Assembly (NCBI RefSeq): GCF_905220415.1
Contig: NC_059545.1
Location: 196,001 to 260,000, forward strand
DNA: 64,000 nt
Direction of reading: 5' to 3'
DNA from: Colias croceus
Lineage: Eukaryota > Arthropoda > Insecta > Lepidoptera > Pieridae
Shown piece after piece: positions 48,866 to 59,790 of this stretch. Numbering within the stretch: position 1 is the first letter of the stretch; each line of letters starts with the position of its first letter. The position numbers and the translations under genes were made by a program. The notes beneath the pieces were generated by a model. That model searched no databases. It saw only the letters and a list, made by a program, of their open reading frames with translations, and was not told the DNA's origin.

Positions 48866-50642
48866 TTTGGAAACGCTTAACAAATCGAATAGCAATGTTG
48901 TATAATATTGATTTTTATTATATTTTATCATGCCGACCATTAAAATTCTTTAATTTATGGAAAGTCAAAACAAAGTCACTCAAAATCTATTCAAAAGTAA
49001 CATAGGATTTTATTTATCCCTGCTCTACCAGCTTATTCCAATGAAATACGATGTAAAATGAAAATTCATCCAGAAAAATACTTCGTAGACCCTTATGCGT
49101 TGTCGTAGAGGCTTCGTAGCTGCAATAAAATGTTATGCTACGAGTTATTTAACTTATTATTCGTAGGTATTATGTCTTTTAATACTAATTAATGGTTAAT
49201 TAATTTGTCATTTGTACCTAAGTTGGGTGGTAAAATACTTTTCATAATCAGTTACAAAATCCAACATGGCTGATGATAAATATAAACACAATTGTCTGCT
49301 AATATGTGAGTATTTGAGAATATATGATTTATATGAGTTTCGGGTATCATGTTATTTAAATATCAATATTTTATGTATCATGTTCGTTTCATTGAGACCT
49401 TAATTTTTTCCTATCATCAATATTTTTAAGTATATTTATTTCGATTGTGTGCAATCATCAGTTGTCTTTTTCAGATAATTATTTATTGGACATTTTGTCA
49501 TCATCAATTAAATAAAATTAAAGCTAAATGATGAATCAGTTGAGTATCAATTCTTTATTAGAATATAAACAATGAAAATGTAGCGCGTGCGCAATGTTTA
49601 CTGTGAACTCTGCGGTTAGCGGGAGTCACGACCTCATTCCAGCTAAGCTTATAGAACAAGATCCCATTTTAATTATAGATATTTATACTTTTTAAAAGCA
49701 ACCTATCGCTAATCCAGTACATATTCCCTTAAAAATTAATTATTTCATACAAAAAAACAAATGTCTGAAGATTAGAGTAGTGAGATCATAGGTCTAAAAA
49801 ATGGTGTAAGCTTTAGGTACACCAACTAATAGTTAATGCCTTCTGTTGAAAAACATGTCTCAAAACTTCTATCTTAATATGAATTATCCCAAAATTGTGA
49901 ACTTAAATATTGAACAAGAACAAAAAAAAATGCGACCAAAAAAACATTTTTCCTATTTAATTTTAGTTACGTAAATGTACATAACTTCTTACTACCAATG
50001 GTTAGTTAATTCAATTTGAAATTATAATCTTTAAAAAGTGTAGTCTATAGGTATACCAAAATGTTTAGATAGATGTGTTTCAAAACAATTTTTATTTTCA
50101 TTTTCGGCAAGTGTCCAAAGATATATAGGTTGATTGTGTGTCGTGTAACAAATATCTCATTATGAATTTTTAATCGATGAGATAATAAAAGGGTCTCTTA
50201 TACTTCTAAGTAAAACGTTTAAGTAAAGTAAATAAAACTACATCATTATTCGTGGTATTGTTTATTAAATAAATTAACAAGTTATTACAAAACACTAGTA
50301 AATAACAAAGTTACATCATTGACATCATTATGTGCTACATTAAAAGTAAACATGTGGAACAGGATGCTCCTAGCAATTGCTCTAGGTATAACAATTAAAT
50401 TTGACATCTTAACAACGAACATAAATCTTTTCAACATTTCAATTAACATGATCAATTAGTTTTAATGAAAGGCATATGGTTCATGTAAATTACCTACTTA
50501 GTACCTACCTACCTACCTAGTTATTAATTTAACTTAAGTTTAAATCAATATTATTACAAACCTATTGAAAATTATACAATTAAAAAAAGTTTTACAAATG
50601 GTCACATATATGAAAATAATTCGCTATACATATAACAAATAT
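48866..50642. other. AT-rich intergenic DNA, no gene recognised
   Basis: Nothing supported apart from a short (ACCT)n run near 50506. Confidence 0.35.
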
Positions 50643-50836
50643 AATGTATTTTGTAAAATTAAATTGTAAAACTGACATAAGTAAAAAGAGCAACTATGGA
50701 GTTTCTTGCCGATTCTTCTCCGTAGATACTGCTTTCCGAATCGGTGGTAAATGTTAAAATATGTAATGACGTTTCAAAAGTGCTTCTAAAAGAAGTCTAA
50801 TTGAATAAATAAATGTTTGAGTTTGAGTTTGAGTTT
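50643..50836 (+). mobile_element. LINE 3' UTR fragment, TTTGAG-tail family
   Basis: Matches the 3' UTR of the LINE at 34807-34990: TTTTGTAAAATTAAATTGTA, AGTTTCTTGCCGATTCTTCT, ACTGCTTTCCGAATCGGTGG, then ATTGAATAAATAAATG and (TTTGAG)n. A severely 5'-truncated insertion. Confidence 0.85.
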
Positions 50837-51235
50837 GCTACATAAATTCGGCTTTCATTCTCAAACTTTTAATTCAACTTTGAACTTCAATATTTTTTTC
50901 TAATATTTACATGACTAGGTATCTCTACATTTTGTATAGTGTGCGTATTTTGATATCTAACTAAGAAATACTCATTTGAACAGAAGTATACAAACATAAT
51001 GTCTACACGGAGAGATGACACCTAAACAAATAAATAGCCGTAAATCGTAACAGTAATCAATAATAGTATTACAAAATTGAGTAGTAATAGTGCTATTATA
51101 TTGCCTGCATAATGGTTTATTAATTGTAGTTGCATTAAGTATATAAGCTTTATCTTATATAATAAATAAGGATAATAAGATACACTCATAAGCACATGTT
51201 GTACCGGTCCGTCGTAACGGGAATCTCGAAGGACG
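50837..51235. other. AT-rich intergenic DNA, no gene recognised
   Basis: No feature supported. Confidence 0.3.
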
Positions 51236-51238
51236 CCG

Positions 51239-51269
51239 TGACGTCACGTCATGACGTAGCCTGACGTCG
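51239..51269. promoter_or_regulatory. cluster of CRE motifs
   Basis: TGACGTCA (51239-51246), TGACGT (51252-51257) and TGACGTCG (51262-51269) stand within 31 bp, the binding pattern of CREB/ATF-type bZIP factors. The cluster lies 1.8 kb upstream of the IL-17-like gene; any link is an inference. Confidence 0.4.
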
Positions 51270-51884
51270 ACCATTACCTACGTATACAAAATTTTGCCAA
51301 CGAATAACCCCTTACAAGGATAACAAATCGCAGACATGTACGAACACGCGTTGAGGAAAAGCTCTTCGATGTCATAATTGAAGTAATACAAAATATGATT
51401 AGATAGACAAAATATGTCGACGAGTTTTGAGGACAAAATCCTTATAAGGAAACAAATTACAAGTCCCAACAGGTCAGCCTGACTTGTAGTTTTTAACATT
51501 TATGTAACAATATAGAGAGACTAAATTCTGTGAAAATAATTACCAAAAGGCAAAAGTATTAAGCAAGGTCACCATCTATAGCTAATGTTCCGTAGTTGAA
51601 ACCCGTTTTACATTAACATATCGAATATAACATATTTTGTTATCTTTTTAAATGTCGCGTTTTGTGAAATCCAAAACATAGAAAAAGACCGACATCAGGG
51701 TTTTTACAAAAATTTTTTTTAGACACATTTTTGTGATTGTTTTTTTTATGGTTGTTTTATTAGGTATGTTAATTTAATATGCAAATACATATGGGTAGCA
51801 TAACTTATGTTATAATTTATTTACGTTTTATTCATAATTGACATCAAAAAGTTCGTAACATTCACATTCACAATTAATGTTTGT
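51270..51884. other. AT-rich intergenic DNA
   Basis: No feature supported. Confidence 0.3.
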
Positions 51885-51945
51885 ACTTTAGGAATGGCAC
51901 GTGGCACGTGCAGCACGAACCGCACGTGCCATTCTCTAAAGGCAC
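51885..51945. promoter_or_regulatory. inverted repeat with three CACGTG E-boxes
   Basis: CACGTG occurs at 51898, 51905 and 51923. They sit in an inverted repeat: CTTTAGGAATGGCACGTG on the left and CACGTGCCATTCTCTAAAG on the right, one extra base apart from perfect. CACGTG is bound by bHLH factors (CLOCK/CYCLE, Myc/Max, USF types). It is followed by another small palindromic stretch, GCACATGCTGCATGTAGC. It lies 1.1 kb upstream of the IL-17-like gene. Confidence 0.45.
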
Positions 51946-52640
51946 ATGCTGCATGTAGCATGCTTGTTTATGAAACCTCATCGTATAGCAGCGAGATCAA
52001 AAAGTTCAACATGACTTAATAACTAACTAATTGTATATTATTGTAACTTACTAATTGTTTTCGAAATACACAGATTATGACAACAAATAAACATAATTCC
52101 CAAATTGCAAAGAATACACTTGACTGTAGGTAGACTCGAATTTATCTTCTATTATCATATTGAAAGATTAAACTGTATAATTATAATCACCTATGACCTA
52201 GTATGACGTTTACCACACATAATCACTATTCAATTCTATTTTTAATTCCATTGATCTGCTATTAATAGATGCAGGAAAACAGTAAATACAAAGCATACAG
52301 GGTTAACAAATTAGAACATAAACATTCCTTATACTCTCAGTTAATCTCATTTCGCAATTACAATGACTATAAAATTACATTATTTAAATCAGTACTTTTA
52401 CTGAAATAGAAAGTTTTCTATGTATGTTTTTTATTTAATATTTCAGAGCAAGAAATACTTACCTACCTCAAAGAATATTCAGACGTGCAAGACACGATTA
52501 TGTTCCCATAATTTGTGGAAAAAATAATCTTATACAATATTTCACTATATATATAATATTAACGCCAGTATAAATATAAACAAATTTCGCTTTAACTCCA
52601 ATTTGTCATTGCAGCGAATATTCAATACAAATAGCGACTA
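51946..52640. other. AT-rich DNA upstream of the IL-17-like gene's GC-rich promoter
   Basis: No coding feature supported. Confidence 0.3.
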
Positions 52641-52649
52641 CAGGCAGTG

Positions 52650-53067
52650 AACACCGCCCATGGGCCGCGACCAATCGGCGATCTCTTATCGCGATCCAGG
52701 CGCGACCATTGGCCGGCGCTACGCAACTTCATACCTACGGCTAATCTTAACCGGCGATAAAAGCAGCGCATGTTTACTCTACATCGCTACGCACCGCGCT
52801 AGCGCGGCTCCGAGAGGCACTACACAGGCACAAGCACAGACACAGGCACACGGCACTCGCGGCGCAGAGTGGAGCGGTGGACGCGCCGCGCGCGGCGGAG
52901 TGCGACTGCGGACTGGCGGCCGGCGGGCGCGCCGCCGCCGCGCTCGCAGCGCACGCCCCCGCCGGCCGCCGCCGATAGAGGACACTGCCGTATTTAAACC
53001 TCAATTCATTGGGCTACACCTGTTATTCGCAATTTAGACTTATTCAGAGTGCACGCAACCGAGCGAC
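52650..53067 (+). promoter_or_regulatory. GC-rich promoter and 5' leader of the IL-17-like gene
   Basis: A CpG-rich block rises from AT-rich flank and runs into the coding region. A TATA-like TATTTAA (52991-52997) stands 77 bp before the ATG, and a second TATA-like GATAAAAG (52756-52763) lies further upstream. CAGAG near 53044 is a weak initiator candidate. Frames open across this block on both strands are by-products of GC content. Confidence 0.55.
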
Positions 53068-53478
53068 ATGTCGAACGCGCTCCTCGTCCTGTCGATGTTA
53101 GCCGCCGCGCTCGCCGGCGCCCTGGCCAGACCCAACGGGAGGCCCAAGTCGGTTGACCTCGCCGACGCTATGAACAAAACCGTGTGCCCGATCGTGGTCG
53201 ACTATGACGTGAACGAAAACAGAATACCGCAGAAGATCAAAGTGCTGAAGTGCGCGCAGGAGCCGAACCGGTGGTGCGCGCAGCAGCGCATCCCGCCGCA
53301 CGAGTGCTGCCAGCACAGCCACAACAACCACGTGATGGAGTGCGTGGAGATCCGCGACACCGTGCTGGTGTTCCTGGTGGACCAGAACCGCACCGTGACA
53401 CACGACGTGTCGGTGGGCTGCACGTGCATGATCGAGCAGAGCACGCAGGCCCCCGAGCTGTCGCTGTCGCCGACGTGA
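53068..53478 (+). CDS. secreted IL-17-like cysteine-rich cytokine, single exon
   Basis: A 136-residue predicted secreted protein. Residues 1-20 form a signal peptide (hydrophobic LLVLSMLAAALAGALA, cleavage expected before RPNG). The mature chain has eight cysteines at 40, 62, 70, 80, 81, 92, 118 and 120. It shows CP (40-41), NRIP (51-54), a cysteine after K61, CVEIRDTVLVFL (92-103) and the ending VSVGCTCM (114-121). This order matches the IL-17 family signature (CP ... NR-P ... C ... strand ... VGCTC), including the closing VGCTC. N-glycosylation sequons are at N36 and N107. The first ATG after the TATA-like box is used, and the stop is TGA. Codon use is very GC-rich. In other animals IL-17-type ligands signal through SEFIR receptors in mucosal immunity and neural modulation; the role here is unknown. 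Another cystine-knot ligand is the main alternative. Confidence 0.75.
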   Translation: MSNALLVLSMLAAALAGALARPNGRPKSVDLADAMNKTVCPIVVDYDVNENRIPQKIKVLKCAQEPNRWCAQQRIPPHECCQHSHNNHVMECVEIRDTVLVFLVDQNRTVTHDVSVGCTCMIEQSTQAPELSLSPT

Positions 53479-53768
53479 CCGCGCGCCGCTCGCCGCCGCG
53501 CCGCCCTCTGAAGTTCCTACCGCGCGCCGCCGCCCGCCGCCCGGCCCGCCCTAAGCGCTCCGGGCCCCGGCCCCGTGCTGCGACTGAAGTTATTTATTTA
53601 ATTATTTATTGTGAAATGGTTGTGACGGGCCGACGGAAATGCTCAATGCCGTGTGATCGACTCTACATTCCTAATTTAAGTATTTATTATGTAAATAAAG
53701 ATAAATAAATAAATATGAGATAAGTGACTGATAAAATAATTTAATATAATAAGTGATTTGTAAATAAA
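53479..53768 (+). terminator. 3' UTR and poly(A) signals of the IL-17-like gene
   Basis: A GC-rich start gives way to AT-rich sequence. AATAAA occurs at 53694-53699, again at about 53703 and 53707, and at 53763-53768, any of which could direct 3'-end formation. Two TTATTTA-type motifs near 53590 resemble AU-rich instability elements common in cytokine mRNAs. Confidence 0.5.
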
Positions 53769-54665
53769 AGAGCTTTAATTTTTTTAAACTTTGGTTTAAT
53801 TGATAACTCACCCAACACCTTTATTTAAAAACCTCTAGGTACATAACATTAATTAAACAAAATCTACTTAAATAATACGTATTATTCAGTTTAATTTATT
53901 TTGGAAAAAGCTATACCAACGTATAAATCAATTCAACTACCTATATATTCTCTTTATTTATATTATTTTTCTATATTTAAGTAATAAGTGGTCTGAAAAT
54001 TTTTCAGTATATGCATAATTTATCAGTGATTCATGAATTGAATAAATGAAAATTTTACGTAAACGTAGAAAAATACAAAAAGTTTTTAAAACATAATGGA
54101 GTACATTGAGTAAAAATCAGATAGATTTTTCAAACATAATATTTAAAGCGACGTTGTTGTATTGAAATAATTTCGAAAAGTTTAATTTGGTGGAACCTTT
54201 AAAATGTTATAAGAATTTCTACGATATTCGAGATAATTCCATCGAAAGGCTGCTAAAGTCTGACATAACGACATTACACCTAGAACTATCTCTTAGCTAT
54301 AAAAATTAGGCAATTCCTTATTTAAGTACACTTAGCAAAGATTCTACAAACACGTGTCATAAATTACAATACCGTCTTTATAAAATAAAACATGGTAAAA
54401 AGATAAAAAAAAAAACATTCCGTAAGTTTAATATAGATAGATAGTCTGTAGGAAAAAATAATGGAATGATTTCTTCATAATATTACCTACACTTATTAAT
54501 TACTATATTATGTTTCACATTCTTATAACTGAATTTATATCTTTCATACTACAATAGTATTGAAATTATCATTATAATATACCTAGTCTATAATATAAAA
54601 ATGAATTAAACTTACCGATATGCAGACTCTATATTTTTCACTCACATAACTAGATATTTTTATAA
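53769..54665. other. AT-rich intergenic DNA, no gene recognised
   Basis: No feature supported. Confidence 0.35.
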
Positions 54666-54887
54666 TCCATACTAATATTATAAATGCGAAAGTAACTCTG
54701 TCTGTCTGTCTGTCTGTTACTCAATCACGCTTTAACTACTGAACCAATTTGCATGAAATTTGGTAAAGAGATATTTTGATACCCGAGAAAGGACATAGGA
54801 TAGGTTTTATCCCGGAAATCCCACGGGAACGGGAACTATGCGGGTTTTTCTTTGACTGCGCGGGCGATGCTGCGGGTGGAAAGCTAG
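54666..54887 (+). mobile_element. non-autonomous Helitron-like element, Lep1 type
   Basis: Starts TCCATACTAATATTATAAAT after A and ends GGAAAGCTAG before T. It has a five-unit (GTCT)n run, ACCCGAGAAAGGACATAGG and CCGGAAATCCCACGGGAACG. The 3' hairpin is partly decayed (GGGCGATGCTGCGGG). Confidence 0.87.
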
Positions 54888-55518
54888 TAAGGTTATATAT
54901 TATATGAAACGTAAAAACAAAAAACGCATCTACGGGCTTAACTTATGTAAAAATAGTATTGGTATAGGTATACCAATATTTAATCTCTCTATATGAAAAT
55001 AAAAATGAATAGCAATCTGTGTTGCTACGCGTAAGACTCACCTCTACCGATTCGGCATTTTTTCATATTCTCGTTAGAAATAGAAGGTTTTGGGGAGAGA
55101 AAAAACGTAAATATTACGAGGAAAATAGTTAAACGACTAATTTTTTTTCCCGTGGAAATAACTACATTCCTAGTGGTCAAACATGTGAAGAATTTACAAC
55201 CAACGTGAAGATTTTCATTGTAAAAACCTACATTTTCAGTAACATGGTTGTATTTTTAAACAGACAAATTAGGTATTTTAAAATAATTAAAAATTTTATG
55301 TATTTTGGGCGGTCCGAAAAGTTTAATTTTAAAATAGCTATAAAAGTACTGGCTGTTACTATTATTACATATAATATAGGTACCTATAATACTATTCTTG
55401 GCGTACTCTATTCATCCCTTTATTTTTATATTCGTGTATGGAAGTTATGTGAATGTACTCATGATCACTCTTTTTTCATCGAAATCAGTTTTCACTTTAG
55501 CATGGACAGTGATTATGC
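54888..55518. other. AT-rich intergenic DNA
   Basis: A 134-codon frame (55205-55609) starts here but consists of AT-driven I/F/Y/K residues and runs through a hairpin; no domain is seen. Confidence 0.35.
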
Positions 55519-55583
55519 AAAGAGCATCTACGTTGTACCATGTGGAACATTTTTTAACATAGTACAATGTAGAGATGCTCTTG
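55519..55583. ncRNA. miRNA-precursor-like hairpin (candidate)
   Basis: AAGAGCATCT (55520-55529) pairs with AGATGCTCTT (55573-55582). After a 2-nt bulge, ACGTTGTAC pairs with GTACAATGT with one G-U. After a mismatch, ATGT pairs with ACAT around a 14-nt loop. About 64 nt with one small bulge and one mismatch is the geometry of an animal pre-miRNA. It was not recognised as a known miRNA; a MITE remnant is the alternative. Confidence 0.35.
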
Positions 55584-56734
55584 TACATTTTGAATTTTAC
55601 ATTTATTAATTCTAAAATTAACTATTAATTAATACATATCCATCAAAAATCCATATTTTCAATTAAAATGGCTTCGATACGCAGGGTAATCGTAAGAATG
55701 ATTTTAGGGCACAAAAGTCATAAGTAAATTTCAAAACTGTATTTCAAACTTAGATATCTATAGTTTATATAATTACACTTACCTGCATAACACAAGAACG
55801 AAAAATATCAAGCACTGCATTTAAAATATTTAGAATGATAATGCAATATCTACGCAAATTATACTGAAAACGGCACCAGGCGGTTACACCGTCGACTCTC
55901 ACTTTGATGGTAGCCCACTTGTCTGGCTTTTATATCCTAACTTTAATTGCAAACACGAGGCTAATAAACCAAATAATGATTATATAAGTATACGACCTTA
56001 TAAAAGCATTACCGTATGATACGAGTATTTCGTATATGTACCTACTGTAGATCTTAGACTCTAGAGTAGGTATAGAGGGTTCAAAATATCTCCGCGAGGC
56101 AAGTTCGAAGGGTCTATGAAGTACAGCGCAGGCCGTGGCCCGTGTCTCGTGACTCAGCGGCCCAACAATCTCACTGAATTTAATATTCAGCACGTCTTAG
56201 TACGAACTATGCGTCCGCACAATGCTTGATGACACTTTTATGGTCCATTTTATTGTGGCTCTATTCGCGAAAACCACGTTAAAGATGTTTCGTCATTTAT
56301 TGACGGTGGTTTTGCGTTGGTGATAACACTGATAATTTAGGTAAGTATATCTTTTCGGTTTTTCTGACTGTGGTTTTTTTGCAAATTTATTAAATTGACG
56401 CAAAGCCTTAATTTCGAAACGGAATGCACTGATAAGACAGTAAGTAATAGCTCGTATATGATAACGACATTAGCACTTTTGGCTGGATGTACTTAGGTAG
56501 CTCTGTCTTGTAGACACGACACAGGCCGATTGACACACAAACACCGTCTCAGCCAGCGGGAACCGTACCTACTTGAGATTTCACAAGTTGATACTTTGAA
56601 TTTACCACTCACGTAAAGCAATTGTCGTTGCGCTAATTTCTCGTGCACGCAGGATCGTAGGTTGTGTAGGTAAAGAGCGAGCACATGCCGCGTCATGCCT
56701 TCAGATCATCTGCACACAGTCACGCTTGTCAATC
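55584..56734. other. intergenic DNA, no gene recognised
   Basis: No coding feature supported. Confidence 0.35.
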
Positions 56735-56788
56735 AATAGATTAAACGTAATACATATAGAACTACATGAGTATTACGTTTAATCTATT
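56735..56788. repeat. perfect 19-bp inverted repeat with 16-bp loop
   Basis: AATAGATTAAACGTAATAC (56735-56753) is exactly inverted at 56770-56788. The flanks show no evident duplication. A tiny foldback element or hairpin. Confidence 0.65.
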
Positions 56789-57759
56789 TATAGGATGTAT
56801 TTTTCGCAAGTGTCCCCAGGGTCACGTTACGTTTGTAAACAAATGAGCTTACAATTAATTTTCGGAATCTCCTATTTATTTTCTGTTTATACGGTGCTAG
56901 CTAAAGATTTGTCACATCACCGAGCGATTATTATAATTCCTTCTCACTTTAATTTGAGAGGAAATTCAACTCGATTAATTATTGTCACAATGAATTTTTC
57001 TCCAGTAAATAATGGTATTTACCTCCTAGAGAAATATTCATTGTTAAAATAATTAATCGAATTAATCAATTTTTTTGATGAATACAAGCACTTTACATAT
57101 ATCATGTAGGTTTATACCTGTACATTCCTAGTTAAGTCCTGTCTCTTCATTGAAAATATGTTATTAGGTATTGGTGGTCGATAGAGTCCGTACAAACTAC
57201 AAATCCGTACATGCATTATCCTGTTTATTTACTTCGTGCTCGTCCTCTGTAATTCCCCAACTTTGTTTTCAGATAAACAGTTTTATTAACGATTATGAGA
57301 GAAGAGTGTCCACCGCTCTTCTCACCAGTCTTCTTCTATTCTTTACTTTATTTTCTTTTAATTATTGGTAATTGTTTTGCAATAAACAATTTTTGTAGAC
57401 TATTTATTGATCGAAATCAACAATTTCATACAAGTTCAGTTCATTTAATTATAGGTCCCACTTAGGTACTATAAAAACTGTACTACTGTAAGACAAAAAA
57501 TAATGCATTTGAATTTGGTATCTGTCAATCATAGATCATTTATTGTTGATATTAAATGGGGAGGAGGACATATGTTGGAAAAAAATGATGAATATTAAAA
57601 GAAGAACCACTGAGTTTTTTTCCAAAGCTTAATGCTTCTCAATCAAAATGTGTAGCTTTTTTGTTGCAAAGACGGCATTTAAAATATTATGAGTAGATAA
57701 TAGAACTGTAGGTACTAATTTCGCGAACATCCATTTTATAATTCAGAATTTTGAATTTA
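56789..57759. other. AT-rich intergenic DNA, no gene recognised
   Basis: Short frames at 56795-57052 and 57171-57371 have no recognisable domain. Confidence 0.35.
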
Positions 57760-58572
57760 TATATGTCGTGGCCATATCGTAGATTTGCACATTTCATGAA
57801 ATGGCCAATTTAGTTTGGCCAGATCGTTAAATCGTCAACGTTTCACGATTTGGTCATCCACATTTGGCCAAATCGTCGATCTGGCCAAACGTGGATGGCC
57901 ATTTCACGAAATGCGACCATTTTTGTTTTTATTTTTTAAAGCGATTCGCTTCTGGCACTCGCCGGCCGCTGCCACGGCACGCTCGTTTTGCTCGCTCGGC
58001 TCATGCGTTGTTTATTAAAGTCTAACACCCCCTCTACACTACTCGCGAAGTTGAACGAGGTTAGACGAATAGAATAATGTAGAGAGGCACTTCGGCTTAC
58101 TTCGTCCAACTTTACCTCGCCTCGGCCGACTTCCGTTTGTTGTCGGTTTTTGCGCCCGAGTCAAAGGGCACGAAGTTACCCGAAGTTCGTTCTGAATAAA
58201 AATGTATGCGCTCTCGCGAAGTTGAACGAGTGTGTAGTGTAGCACCGCGGACTTCGGCCGAGTACTTCGCCGAGGAACTTCGCGAGTAGTGTAGAGGAGG
58301 CATAACCTAACCTAACCAAACTGTTTTCTATTGAAAAAACCATTCGCTTCTGGTATTCGCCGGCGCTACCGCGGCACTAACTTAAATGACAATAAACAAG
58401 TTCTTAAAATATTCTGAATTTTTGAATGTTTTATGGACTCTCTAAGATATTTTATACGATCTGGCCAAATGTCGATGACCAAATCGTGAAACGTTGACTA
58501 TTTAACAATCTGATCAAACTATGTTCGCCATTTCATGAAATGAGCAAATCTACGATATGGCCACGACATATA
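57760..58572. mobile_element. long terminal-inverted-repeat element of about 813 bp
   Basis: The left end, TATATGTCGTGGCCATATCG, is inverted at the right end (58572 leftward). The imperfect similarity runs about 110-120 bp inward (CGTAGATTTGC, ATTTCATGAAATGGC, GTCAACGTTTCACGATTTGG, TCATC.ACATTTGGCC). The arms contain repeated ATTTGGCCAAATCGT-type palindromic modules. The middle holds a second foldback (58031-58297). No transposase frame. Confidence 0.75.
58031..58297. mobile_element. nested foldback element with 22-bp perfect TIRs
   Basis: CCTCTACACTACTCGCGAAG (58031-58050, continuing TT) is exactly inverted at 58276-58297. The interior is GC-richer and contains further CGAAGTT/AACTTCG modules in both orientations (CTCGCGAAGTTGAACGAG appears twice). 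It lies wholly inside the 813-bp element. CATAACCTAACCTAACC just beyond it (58301-58317) resembles telomeric CCTAA but is only two to three units. Confidence 0.7.
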
Positions 58573-58901
58573 CATCACCGAAAATTAATTTCTTTTTTGC
58601 ACTCCTGTCAACGAAATAAGAGCAAATGAACATATCGTGGTTTTTCAAAATTCCAAACTGAATGATAGGAATGAATATTCAAAATAAGTAAATATTAAAT
58701 ACGTTTATTTCAAAAGATGTGAATAAAAATAAAAATCTTGGAGATCTTTTTTCTAAGCGTCATAAAAACTTTCAGCAAGGACTTATCAGGTACCTACCTA
58801 TATCTTTAGTCGTCTTGAATCTAAGCTACCAAGACATAAAAACCATGACAGAAAAAAGTACACGTACGAACACAAACGTGCTCCCGTTCCAGAATTCTTA
58901 A

Positions 58902-59215
58902 ATGACGAATGCTTTTAGAATTTTTTGTGATTTTTCTAAAGCAATCGACTGCGTAGAACATTCCACTTTATTGAGAAAACTCAATTACTATGGAATTAAT
59001 TGTTGGGTACGGAATTTCATGTCTTCATATCTTGTGAATAGGATACATATCAATGGCGTTAAAGGCGAAATAAAAAGAGACGCCGCGCGGTGCGGCAATT
59101 AACATTGGTGTTTCACAGGGATCTATTTAAGGTCTCTTTTTGTTCTTAGTATAATATTTTTTGTGAGTTTATTTGCAGATGCTTGAATTTGAAGTGTGAG
59201 ACCATCGCCGAGAGA
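58902..59215 (+). pseudogene. LINE reverse-transcriptase fragment, same family as 32.4 kb
   Basis: Encodes AFRIFCDFSKAIDCVEHSTL and continues LLRKLNYYGIN, aligning with the LINE at 33118-33230. Text like ATTAACATTGGTGTTTCACAGG (around 59098) matches the GVPQGS region with a frameshift and a stop, then degrades after TTTGCAGATG. A decayed internal fragment. Confidence 0.8.
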
Positions 59216-59790
59216 TCAGAAACCATTAAATTCTAATTTTATTTATAAATTGTAATAATGTAAAAAAATTGATTCAAATGGATTCATTATAAAAATCCAT
59301 TGTTAAGAACTGAAGGCAATTCTTTAATAACGCATCACATTGGTGGTTTTAACGATAAGAATATCCCTATTCAAAATGTTCGCAGCTGTGTAATAAATAA
59401 ATGTTATTATGATCATCGAATTTGTGAATGAATTTATACGTCACACAATTTAATTCCTTCCTGTTGTTATATTATACAATATCTTTATCCGTAATCCTTA
59501 ACGTAAGACATATGTTTTTGAGGAAAATCTGTAAAGGCTTGTAGATATAATATATCCATTACAATATGATCGAACATTTCATATGCATTTGAAATTTAAG
59601 GATAGACTGATTATTATTAAAATTTATGAATTCGATTATTCGCCATATATAATATAGTTGGATAACAAACTAATTATTTTATTTTGAACATGTTATTTCA
59701 GCTATTACTATAAATGGATCTTCATACCCTTATTTGGTCATTTCCTTTCAACTAATTTAATTATATTTATTACAAATACATATCCTCATA
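59216..59790. other. AT-rich intergenic DNA
   Basis: No feature supported. Confidence 0.3.

Noticed and set aside
52660..53037. 125-codon Arg/Ala-rich frame upstream of the cytokine-like gene
   Set aside because: Low-complexity translation of a CpG island; both strands are open and no domain is visible.
53098..53708. Other open frames over the cytokine-like gene (antisense 53098-53403 and 53202-53444, and +3 53250-53708)
   Set aside because: They are shadows caused by high GC content; only the 53068 frame has a signal peptide and a family signature.
55205..55609. 134-codon frame
   Set aside because: AT-driven residue content, no domain, and its end lies in a hairpin.
58301..58317. CCTAA-type telomeric repeat
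   Set aside because: Only two to three units next to a mobile element; not an internal telomere.
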